Shown: positions 1-6,233 of the stretch, in pieces
Layout: the number at the start of each line of letters is the position of its first letter
Position numbering within the stretch: position 1 is the stretch's first letter
Source: Candidatus Gracilibacteria bacterium CG2_30_37_12
Lineage (GTDB): Bacteria; Patescibacteriota; Gracilibacteria; BD1-5; UBA2023
NCBI GenBank assembly: GCA_001873165.1
Contig: MNYO01000032.1
Coordinates: 1-6,233, forward strand
DNA: 6,233 nucleotides
Reading direction: 5' to 3'
Program-made: the position numbers and the translations under genes
The notes under the pieces: generated by a model
Seen by the model: only the letters and a program-made list of their open reading frames with translations
What the model was told of the DNA's origin: nothing
Database searches by the model: none

Positions 1-210
1 GAAAAAAAGTTTCTTTTCTGGGTTTCTGATATTCCCCTGTCTTCCTCCTCCATATCCACGCTTACGGTTTTGTTTGGAAAGAGCTACTTCTATGACAAAT
101 TGAGTAAAGACAGGTAAAAGCGATTGAAATTCTTCAGGGGATATTCCTGTGAGGGCACGAAAAATACGATTGTTCTTAAGAGCACGATTGAGATCCATAC
201 AAGAAAACAT
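1..210 (-). CDS. Transposase, N-terminal part, IS5-like (runs off the left edge)
   Basis: The minus frame is open from an ATG at 210 to the window edge, giving 70 residues. It begins MFSCMDLNRALKNN and continues with a helical segment containing GISPEEFQSLLP, then a basic glycine-rich stretch (RKRGYGGGRQG) followed by NPEKKLFF. This order, a short helical domain, then R/K-R-G-x-G-G-G-R, then 'EKLLF', is typical of the N-terminal helix-turn-helix domain of IS5-type DDE transposases (HTH_Tnp_4 / DDE_Tnp_4 style). The catalytic DDE domain would lie left of the window and cannot be assessed. A second possible start is the ATG at 198. There is no Shine-Dalgarno sequence; the leader is pyrimidine-rich. 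No UGA codon occurs in the visible part, so its genetic code cannot be tested here. The family call is from motif recognition only. Confidence 0.6.
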   Translation of the reverse strand, partial: MFSCMDLNRALKNNRIFRALTGISPEEFQSLLPVFTQFVIEVALSKQNRKRGYGGGRQGNIRNPEKKLFF

Positions 211-222
211 GAGACAAATAGA

Positions 223-254
223 AATATACTACAATGTGACCTTTGTAGTATATT
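223..254. repeat. Perfect 12-bp inverted repeat (hairpin) at the insertion-sequence edge
   Basis: AATATACTACAA at 223-234 is the exact reverse complement of 243-254, with an 8-base loop (235-242). It lies 13 bases upstream of the transposase ATG on the minus strand. It lacks a following T-run, so it is not an ordinary intrinsic terminator. It could be a subterminal transposase-binding site, or a structure that blocks translation of transposase from read-through transcripts. A TATACT element on the minus strand (247-252) overlaps its outer arm and could be a transposase -10 box. Confidence 0.7.
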
Positions 255-260
255 CATTTT

Positions 261-542
261 TTGTTTCGGGACAAGTCTAATGTATCAAAGATTACATCGA
301 CAGGAGCTTCGAGTATTTTAGGAACAACAGGTACTGGTCCAAACTCAATAACAAGAGATCCTGCTGGAAATATCTATACAGCAAATAATGATGGTACTAT
401 TTCAAAGATAACACCAATTGGGGATTCGAGTATTTATGCGACGACAGGAATAACTCAATTATCTTGTATAACCATCGACTCTGCGGGAAATATATATACA
501 GCTGGGATTGACAATAATAATGTTATAAAAATTATTCCATAA
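261..542 (+). pseudogene. Beta-propeller (NHL-like repeat) protein, C-terminal remnant
   Basis: The frame is open from 249 (after TAG at 246-248) to TAA at 540-542; the only nearby start is a TTG at 261. The protein has two copies of a repeat of about 40 residues. The first carries SSILGTTG, DPAGNIYTAN and ISKITP; the second carries SSIYATTG, DSAGNIYTAG and VIKIIP. Repeats with a 'D.aGNiYtan...v.KI.p' signature are typical of NHL/SMP-30-like beta-propeller blades, often in secreted proteins. A working propeller needs five to eight blades and an export signal, and neither is present. The upstream sequence switches abruptly to insertion-sequence DNA, so I infer a gene truncated by transposition. 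The first residues (up to about 267) are probably not native. No UGA codon occurs in it. The function of the parent protein is unknown. Confidence 0.65.
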
Positions 543-605
543 AGATTCAACACCCCTCTCTTCCAAAGAAAAGAAAAAGGGATCTATCTCTAAAATACTT
601 TCCCC

Positions 606-632
606 TTGCAAATCTCAAAATACCTCTATAAT
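606..632 (+). promoter_or_regulatory. Candidate murE promoter overlapping the terminator hairpin
   Basis: A perfect TATAAT lies at 627-632, spanning the end of the left arm and the loop of the terminator hairpin. A weak -35 (TTGCAA, 606-611) precedes it by 15 bases, a short spacer. Transcription would begin near 639, leaving a leader of about 30 bases before the murE ATG at 671. No other good -10 is apparent between the terminator and murE. Confidence 0.35.
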
Positions 633-652
633 CGTCAATAGAGGTATTTTTT
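617..652 (+). terminator. Intrinsic terminator after the propeller remnant
   Basis: A perfect 12-bp stem (617-628 with 639-650) encloses a 10-base loop and ends in a T-run reaching 652. The arms contain TACCTCTA and TAGAGGTA. It would end transcripts from the propeller remnant and insulate murE, which starts 18 bases later. The A-run on its left side means it could also work on the minus strand. Confidence 0.8.
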
Positions 653-670
653 AATCATTTTTTCCAATCC

Positions 671-1987
671 ATGAATTTTCTTCGTTCTCTTATCTCTCTC
701 GACTCTCCTATCCGAATATTCTACCACTATCTTCGGGGGGTTCTCGCATTTCATCTCTATGGAAATCCCGCTCGGGATATGATCGTCATAGGAATCACGG
801 GGAGCAAAGGGAAAACGACGGTTACCAACCTCATAGCCAAAGGACTGGAGCATGCAGGAAAGAAAGTTTTTATGTTCTCGACCGCCAATTATTCCATCAA
901 TGGACAATGGTCAGATAATAATATAAAAATGACCTCTCCATCTCCATTTGTCCTTCAACGCCTTTTGAAACAAGCAAAAGCGGCAGGGTGTGAATATGTG
1001 GTTATCGAGACTTCGAGTCATTCTATTTTCTATAACAGAAACTATGGAATCGATTACGATGTGGCGGTTCTTACCAATATTTCTCAGGATCATCTCGATC
1101 TCCATCATACGATGGATAACTATGCCAAAACAAAACTCGAGCTCTTCAAGAATCTCGTTACCTACCGACGAAAGCCCGGAGTGAAAAAGATTGCAGTGGT
1201 AAATATCGACTCTGATTATGCGAGTATGTTTCTCTCAGAAACCACCCCCGATATTATGTATACTTATGGCCTCACTCCTAACGCACAAGTTCGTAGTCAA
1301 AATATTCACTATTTGAAAGAAGGAACGGAATTTGAGATAAAAATGCCCTCTAATACTCTTTCTATTACTACCAAACTTCGTGGAAGTTTCAATGTCAGTA
1401 ATATCCTCGCGGCAGTAAGTGTACTCATTTCACAGAAAATTGATGTTGCTACTATCGTGAATGCTATCGAATCCGTGAAAGTGATTCCTGGACGACTTGA
1501 GGAGATTGAAAACGTGCGAGGAATTACCGTCTTCGTAGACTATGCTCATACGGAAGATAGTCTACGAAATGTTCTAGAAACTATGAAACAAATGGATGGA
1601 ATTGGACGAATTATCACGGTTTTTGGAGCAACAGGCGATCGAGATACGAGTAAACGACCGAAGATGGGACGAATTGTAGATAGTTTGAGTGATGTAGTAA
1701 TTCTCACTGAAGATGATAACTACACCGAAAATAGCCTGAAAATTATCAAGGAGGTTTCTATGGGAATCAAGCGAAAAGAAGGTGAGGGTTTTTGGATTAT
1801 ACCATCCCGAATGGATGCCATCCGTACGGCTCTCGTTATCGCCGAAAAAGGAGATGTTGTTCTTATTGCGGGAAAATGAGCCGAAAGTAGTCAGATAACC
1901 AATACTGGTCCTATAGCTTGGGATGATCGAATAGTCACTCGAAAAATCCTTCAAGAAATCAGTGAAAATGAGATGATGATGAGATAA
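671..1987 (+). CDS. murE: MurE-type Mur ligase (UDP-MurNAc-tripeptide synthetase), one UGA read as Gly
   Basis: An ATP-dependent amide ligase, 438 residues, that should add the third amino acid to UDP-MurNAc-dipeptide in cytoplasmic peptidoglycan synthesis. The P-loop GITGSKGKTT is at 41-50. ETSSHS (113-118), TNISQDHLD (135-143) and NYAKTKLELF (150-159, probable carbamylated lysine) are typical MurE motifs. Also present are FNVSNILAA (240-248), PGRLE (273-277), DYAHTEDSL (290-298) and GDRD..KRPKMG (322-333). In-frame UGA at 1877-1879 is residue 403, in the conserved GKG motif; the next 35 residues, including WDDR, complete the ligase C-terminus. Only about 40 residues precede the P-loop, against roughly 100 in classical MurE, so the N-terminal UDP-sugar-binding domain is reduced; other short Mur ligases begin similarly. 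The DNPR motif of meso-diaminopimelate enzymes is replaced by DDNY (348-351), so the amino acid added cannot be assigned. ATG 671 is chosen because the protein begins in family style there; no Shine-Dalgarno is seen. Confidence 0.88.
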
Positions 1988-2344
1988 TTATTTCCCTCCG
2001 TTTTCTATCTCAGAAAAGAGCGCGTTAATATCCTGTTCTATACTTTTCAGCTCTGCATCTTGGAGAGCTTTATTTCCTTTCCCTGTTTTTCCTGTTCCAG
2101 TACTATTTTTACCACTTCCACTCAATAATACCTTTCCGGTATTATTTTCTACAGAAATAGTTCCATTATCACTAATCACCACACTTCCACTCTCTCAAAG
2201 CAGAGAAGTTCCAGAGTTGGAATCTTGAAGTCATCCTGTAGAAACGGGTGAAATAGTATTTTCTGGTACTATTGCTTTTGGAGAACCAGAGAGAGAACAA
2301 GAAGTGAAACTCACAGTTATTAAAAGAAAGAGAATATATTTCAT
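1988..2344 (-). CDS. Small putative lipoprotein, two UGA codons read as Gly
   Basis: A 118-residue protein that is complete only if UGA is glycine. The ATG at 2344 opens a signal peptide, MKYILFLLITVSFTSC, with a lipobox-like FTSC (13-16), so Cys16 is the probable lipidated residue and the product probably sits outside the cytoplasmic membrane. UGA codons fall at residue 38 (2231-2233) and residue 50 (2195-2197). The middle (about 17-85) is rich in Ser, Gly, Thr and Asn and probably disordered. The C-terminus (about 86-118) is charged and probably helical (AELKSIEQDINALFSEIE). Under the standard code only a 64-residue piece from a GTG at 2182 remains, and the signal peptide is lost. Its stop abuts the murE stop with no gap. 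I recognise no family and assign no function. Support comes from a coherent signal peptide, an open frame to the stop and a promoter upstream. Confidence 0.75.
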
Positions 2345-2377
2345 AAGAAGAAGAGTAAATGATAAATAACAGTTGGA

Positions 2378-2405
2378 AGTATAGTTTTTTCCTCTTATAA
2401 ATCAA
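2378..2405 (-). promoter_or_regulatory. Candidate promoter of the lipoprotein gene
   Basis: On the minus strand, TTGATT (2400-2405) and TATACT (2378-2383) are separated by 16 bases. This predicts a start near 2371 and a leader of about 27 bases. It lies back to back with the candidate topA promoter, the two -35 boxes being 8 bases apart. Confidence 0.45.
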
Positions 2406-2413
2406 AAAATCTT

Positions 2414-2441
2414 TTGACTTTCCTTTCTTCCTCCCTATCCT
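2414..2441 (+). promoter_or_regulatory. Candidate topA promoter
   Basis: TTGACT (2414-2419) and TATCCT (2436-2441) have a 16-base spacer and predict a start near 2448, giving a leader of about 24 bases. A TATACT at 2464-2469 lies too close to the ATG at 2472 to be its -10 box. The leader is pyrimidine-rich and has no Shine-Dalgarno sequence. Confidence 0.4.
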
Positions 2442-2471
2442 CGGTCGTAATTATCTCATTTCCTATACTCC

Positions 2472-4682
2472 ATGAAAAATCTCGTCATCGTCGAATCTCC
2501 TGCAAAAGGAAAAACTATCGAGAAATTTCTCGGACCCGATTTCGTTGTCCGTGCCTCTTTCGGACATATTCGTGATCTTACTAAGAAATACCTTGGAATC
2601 GATATCGAGAATAATTTTGCTCCGACCTATATAGTTTCGGATGAGAAAAAGAAAACCGTTACCGAGCTCAAAAAACTCGTAAAAGAAGCAGAAAAAGTAT
2701 GGATAGCAACCGATGAGGACCGCGAAGGAGAAGCGATTGGATGGCATCTCTGTGAAGCGCTCGGAATCGATGCGAAAACGGTTTCTCGTATCGTATTTCA
2801 TGAGATTACGAAACCAGCGATAGAAGCAGCAATTGCCAATCCTCGGAATATCGATATGGATTTGGTCAATGCTCAACAAGCTCGTCGAATCCTCGACCGA
2901 CTCGTAGGATTCAAAGTTTCCCCAGTTCTCTGGCAGAAGATTCGTACTGGTCTTTCTGCTGGACGAGTTCAATCCGTTGCAGTAAAATTGATCGTCGAAC
3001 GAGAACGAGAGATACAGAACTTCAAACCCGAAGAAAGTTGGAAGCTCCGAGTCGAAGCAGAAGCAAAAGGAGTAACATTCGGAATCGATTTTGCCAAAAT
3101 TTCTGGGAAAGTAAAAAAACTCAAGAATACAGAAGATATCCAAAAACTTCTTGCCACTCTCGGATTTTGAGTAGATTCTCTCGTAGAAAAAACTGATAAA
3201 AAAGGAAATAAATTCTACGAAGCAGAAACCTCTCTTGAATTCACACTCGATGACGCAGACAAGAAAAACACAACCAGACTTCCAGGAGCACCATTCACGA
3301 CTTCTACTCTCCAACAAGAAGCATCTCGAAAACTTGGATTCTCTGTTTCTCAAACGATGACGGTTGCACAAGGACTCTATCAAAATGGGTTTATAACCTA
3401 TATGCGAACCGATTCCGTAAATCTCTCGACTCTCGCTATGGATGCTTGTCAAAATTATATCGATTCGACTTTTGGAAAAGAATATTCTATTACAGGAGGA
3501 CGAAAATATAAAACGAAACAAGCCAACGCTCAAGAAGCGCATGAAGCTATTCGTCCTGCATATATCGATAAAACTCCTGATACTATTGGACTCGAAGGCG
3601 GAGAACTTCGACTTTATCGTCTGATTTGGGAACGAACGGTTGCATCTCAGATGCAAGAAGCAAAGATTGAAACTACTACTTTCACCTTTTCTCCAATTAT
3701 TTCTCCTGATCAAGAGTGGATTTCTAAAGGAGAAGTTATAAAATTCCCAGGGTTTATGAAACTCTATATCGAAGGAAATGACGACGAAGAAAGCGAAGAA
3801 TGAACAGGTCCTGCAACCCTTCCCGATATGAAAGTTGGAGAAATCGCTCTTGCAAATAAACTCCTCGGATCTCAGACATTCTCTCGTCCACCTTCTAGGT
3901 TTACAGAAGCTATGCTTGTAAAGAAGCTCGAGTCTGAAGGAATCGGACGTCCATCTACGTATGCTCCAACTATTGGAACCATCATGGAACGTGGTTATGT
4001 CGAGAAGATTGATAAAAAACTCGCACCAACGGACATAGCCTTTACTGTCAATGATTTCCTTGAGACCCGATTCCCAGAACTCATGGACTATAAATTTACT
4101 GCGAAAGTCGAGGAGGAATTCGATACGGTTGCAACTGGAGAATTAGAATGGACACAAATGCTCGGTGCATTTTATACCAAATTTAGTACTTATTTAATAG
4201 CTGCCATGGAAGAAAAAGGGAAAGTTCAAGAAAAGGTTGGAAAAGCATGTCCAAAATGTGATTCAGAACTCGTCTATAAATTCTCTAAGAATGGACGATT
4301 TATTGGATGTTCCAATTATCCAACTTGTGATTATCTCGAAAATATCGTCGTTGCAGGACAAGAAGAACAACTTGCTGAACTTCGAGCGGAATACGAAGGA
4401 AAAGAATGTCCTGCCGGAGGAACGATCGTTGTAAAAACAGGACGGTTTGGACCATTTCTTGCGAGTTCTCTCTATCCAGAAATCAAGTGGATCGGGAAAA
4501 TCCCAGACAAGAAACTTGCTGGACTCGAGGAAAAACACGGAGGAGGAACCTGTGATAAATGTGGCGAAGGAATCATGCATGTTAAGAACTCCAAACGTGG
4601 ACCATTCCTTGCTTGTTCTGCCTATCCAGAATGTAAGAATGCTAAGAATTTACCAAAAGGAGAACCAGGAGAAGAAGGATAA
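2472..4682 (+). CDS. topA: DNA topoisomerase I (type IA), two UGA codons read as Gly
   Basis: Relaxes negative supercoils by cutting one DNA strand through a 5'-phosphotyrosine. The full protein is 736 residues. The Toprim domain starts NLVIVESPAKGKT (3-15), with Glu9 and the metal-binding acidic set Asp81, Asp83, Glu85 in DEDREGEAIG. TGLSAGRVQSVAV (159-171) and RLPGAPFTTSTLQQEA lead to the active-site motif GFITYMRTDS with catalytic Tyr310. EGIGRPSTYAPTI (489-501) is the usual conserved segment. The C-terminal tail has three zinc-ribbon-like units: Cys593/596/613/619 intact; the second, near 646-672, has lost most cysteines; Cys694/697/715/721 intact. In-frame UGA codons at 3168-3170 (residue 233) and 3801-3803 (residue 444) would split the gene into three ORFs under the standard code, separating Toprim from the catalytic tyrosine. 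The frame is constant throughout, so these are not frameshifts. ATG 2472 matches the family N-terminus. It ends in TAA seven bases before a terminator. Confidence 0.96.
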
Positions 4683-4689
4683 AGAAATC

Positions 4690-4723
4690 AAAAACAGCTC
4701 TCAAATATTTGAGAGCTGTTTTT
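4690..4723. terminator. Bidirectional terminator between topA and proS
   Basis: A perfect 34-bp palindrome with an A-run on the left, a T-run on the right and CAGCTCTCAAA / TTTGAGAGCTG arms. It starts 7 bases after the topA stop and ends 2 bases before the proS stop on the other strand. The symmetric A/T flanks mean it forms an intrinsic terminator in both directions, as expected for convergent genes. Confidence 0.92.
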
Positions 4724-4725
4724 GA

Positions 4726-5940
4726 TTATAATGCGATAATCCTGCTTTCAGACTCTTTTCGTCCTTTGAGTTCGTATCCGCCCTGGGCGAGAGTTTTATC
4801 GGAAAGTACGATTCGGTATGGAATACCGAGAAGATCAGCATCTCAGGCTTTCGCTCCAAATCCTGCATTTCGGTCATCGATCAAAATGGTAGCTCCTGTT
4901 TTTTCTAATTGCTCAGCAAGCCTTTTTGCCTCCTCCAAATGTTCTCCGATAACGATCATATAATGAGTAAATGGAGCCACATTCTCTGGCCAAACAAGTC
5001 ATTTTTCATCCATGAACTTTTCAGCTATAACTCCCATGAGTCGACTTACTCCAATACCATAACATCCCATAACTACTTCATTCTTCTTTCCTTCTGCATC
5101 GCTATATCCGAGTCCGAAGTCATTGGAAAAACGTGTTCCGAGTTTAAAGATATTTCCCACTTCGGAAGCTTGTACAATAGTATGTTCTGTACTACCACAT
5201 TCTACACAAACAAATGCTCCTGGTACGATAATCTCTTCATTGTGAGCCTGTCCGCATTTCAAACATACATAGACATCATCTTCTCCGATTCCGAGATCTG
5301 TTTGAAACTCATAACTATATTTGGAAAATGCCCCACCGGAAGCAAATACATACCGTGTTGATGCTCCGAGTCCAAGTCGTTCATATATTCGCACATATGC
5401 TTTGCGAACTTCCTCGAAAAATATATCAAGATCCTCGCTATTTCTATGGAATGAGTACAGGTCTTTCATAAGAAATTCTCTTCCACGAAGAATCCCCGAT
5501 TTCGCACGAGCTTCATTTCGAAACTTCGTCTGAAATTGGTATACCGCACAATTATCGAGATCTTTGTACGATTGGATAAATTCTTGCATCAAAGGAGTCA
5601 CTATTTCCTCATGAGTTGGATTCAGTGCATAGTATTTTCCAGAAGCTCCTTCTACTTTGAAAAGGTTATCCATAGTATCCCAGCGTCCTGTTTTTTCCCA
5701 GTGTTCTCGGGTTCCAAAAGAGGTCATAAGAATCTCCGAACATCCAATGGCATCGAGTTCTTCTCGAACAATTTTCTTGATATTTTCGAGTACTCGAAGT
5801 CAGAGATGGAGATAAATATATACTCCCGCCATTTCCTGACGAATATACCCTGATTGGAGCAAAAGTCCTGTGGAACGATTATCGGATGTTTGTGGAACGG
5901 TTTTGAGAGTACGGAATGGATAACAAGAAAGCAATAGCAT
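4726..5940 (-). CDS. proS: Prolyl-tRNA synthetase, compact form, three UGA codons read as Gly
   Basis: Charges tRNA-Pro with proline in the cytoplasm; a class II synthetase of 404 residues. Motif 1 lies near 47-72. LNPTHEE (106-112) is the proline-binding loop. Motif 2 runs from FQTKFRNEARAKSG (136-149) through RGREFLMKDLYSF (152-164). Motif 3 is GCYGIGVSRLMG (292-303). The anticodon-binding domain (about 319-404) contains DADLLGIPYRIVLSDKTL and GGYELKGR. UGA codons are at residues 47 (5800-5802), 314 (4999-5001) and 366 (4843-4845). The first two match family glycines in 'LG-L/W-RV' and 'GL-V/I-WP'. Bacterial ProRS is usually near 570 residues with an editing domain between motifs 2 and 3; here that domain is absent and a short segment with Cys225/228 and Cys244/247, probably zinc-binding, takes its place. 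ATG 5940 is chosen because upstream residues match the family start (QSGYIRQEMAGVY at 29-41). The standard code leaves only a 242-residue core. Confidence 0.93.
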
Positions 5941-5951
5941 AAAACAAGGAG

Positions 5952-5976
5952 ATTATAAATAATAAGAGAGATTATA
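5952..5976 (-). promoter_or_regulatory. Candidate proS -10 boxes, very short leader
   Basis: Two perfect TATAAT boxes on the minus strand lie at 5952-5957 and 5971-5976, each inside a copy of GAGATTATA (plus strand, 5949-5957 and 5968-5976). The nearer box predicts a start near 5945, only about 5 bases before the ATG at 5940, hence a nearly leaderless mRNA. The farther box would give about 24 bases of leader. No convincing -35 is visible for either. Confidence 0.4.
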
Positions 5977-6064
5977 TAAAAATCCCCCCAAGAAGCAAAG
6001 AGATTTTAGAATTTAGTTTCCAAAGATTCTCAGAAAAACCTCAATTCCACCCATTTTTTCTCAC

Positions 6065-6232
6065 CTAACCAACCGTAAAAAGCCTTTGTTGTGCTGAGTC
6101 TAACGGATTTCTATTGATGTGTTTTCTTGGATCCTTTTTAGGTCGTTTATAGAGTTGTTCCAGACAGTGAGAGATGAAGGTAATAATGGAGTTACGATTC
6201 ATCGTAAGTCCGAGTCTCCGTGTAAATTTTTC
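6065..6232 (-). CDS. C-terminal fragment of an unrecognised ORF (runs off the right edge)
   Basis: The minus frame is open from the right edge to a TAG at 6065-6067, giving 55 residues. It is basic, containing KFTRRLGLTMNRN, an Ile/Phe-rich stretch, then YKRPKKDPRKHINRN and ending LFTVG. An internal ATG at 6202 would allow a 45-residue ORF instead. I do not recognise a family. The basic composition would suit a nucleic-acid-binding protein, but that is a guess. No convincing terminator follows. Past the TAG the same frame stays open, with one UGA, for about 31 more codons to a TAA near 5972, which may be chance. Confidence 0.35.
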   Translation of the reverse strand, partial: EKFTRRLGLTMNRNSIITFISHCLEQLYKRPKKDPRKHINRNPLDSAQQRLFTVG

Positions 6233-6233
6233 A

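Larger units (their letters stand above)
1..254 (-). mobile_element. Right-hand portion of an insertion sequence (inner boundary off window)
   Basis: The transposase start at 210 and the perfect hairpin at 223-254 lie directly beside a beta-propeller gene that has lost its N-terminus. I infer that the end of an insertion sequence lies somewhere between about 223 and 270. The terminal inverted repeat and target duplication cannot be shown, because the other end of the element is outside the window. The 254 boundary is a guess at the outer edge of the hairpin. Confidence 0.4.

Noticed and set aside
124..321. Plus-strand 65-residue open frame
   Set aside because: It overlaps the transposase N-terminus, the hairpin and the propeller remnant in the wrong frames, with no coherent protein features.
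1877..1879. UGA as selenocysteine or tryptophan
   Set aside because: The residue is the second glycine of the GKG motif. Trp is encoded by TGG at expected sites (for example TopA Trp77 and Trp91), and no selenocysteine context is expected in MurE.
1574..1954. Minus-strand open frame opposite the end of murE
   Set aside because: It is antisense to conserved Mur ligase motifs and has no recognisable content.
1980..2012. Inverted repeat TGAGATA/TATCTCA across the murE-lipoprotein junction as a terminator
   Set aside because: The stem is only 7 bp with a 19-base loop, and no T-run follows on either strand.
2463..3713. Minus-strand open frame of 416 residues opposite topA
   Set aside because: It is a shadow of topA. 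The Ser/Phe/Arg-rich composition is typical of antisense reading, it has no domain motifs, and the plus strand has unmistakable topoisomerase motifs.
3168..3803. topA as a pseudogene with nonsense mutations
   Set aside because: Both interruptions are UGA, the frame is unchanged, and neighbouring genes show the same pattern. No TAA or TAG occurs inside, so recoding explains it better than decay.
4909..5361. Plus-strand open frame of 150 residues opposite proS
   Set aside because: It is a shadow of the proS gene, whose class II motifs are clear on the minus strand.
5941..6064. Possible short ORF downstream of the TAG at 6065 (minus)
   Set aside because: It is about 31 codons with no recognisable content and overlaps the likely proS promoter; read-through of TAG has no support.

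Overview
The window most likely comes from a Gracilibacteria (BD1-5)-type member of the Candidate Phyla Radiation that reads UGA as glycine (NCBI translation table 25). Four genes (murE-like, a lipoprotein, topA, proS) are cut into pieces under the standard code. All four become full length when eight in-frame UGA codons are read through. In murE and proS three of these UGA codons fall on glycines conserved in the family. All visible stops are TAA, or TAG in one weak partial ORF. CGA and CGG still sit at invariant arginine positions, so the arginine-codon changes reported in some related lineages are not seen here. The phylum name is inferred from the code and the gene style; no rRNA is present to confirm it, and no tRNA-Gly(UCA) lies in this window.

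Layout, left to right. Positions 1-210 (minus) hold the N-terminus of an IS5-like transposase that runs off the left edge. A perfect 12-bp hairpin follows at 223-254, then the C-terminal remnant of a beta-propeller protein (plus, to 542), probably cut by the insertion. A terminator hairpin at 617-652 separates this accessory part from the housekeeping genes. murE (671-1987, plus) and a small lipoprotein gene (1988-2344, minus) meet tail to tail with no gap. A divergent promoter region (2345-2471) serves the lipoprotein gene and topA (2472-4682, plus). topA converges on proS (4726-5940, minus) across a perfect 34-bp palindrome that should terminate both. The right end holds about 124 bases of AT-rich leader and the C-terminus of an unrecognised minus-strand ORF (6065-6232).

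The core genes are unrelated housekeeping functions: peptidoglycan precursor synthesis, DNA supercoiling control and prolyl-tRNA charging. Each appears to be its own transcription unit rather than part of an operon. None of the five visible starts has a Shine-Dalgarno sequence; all have pyrimidine-rich leaders. No gene-free stretch exceeds 300 bases. I see no CRISPR array, RNA gene or defence system. The notable biology is the recoding, plus compact or altered versions of MurE, ProRS and the TopA zinc tail.
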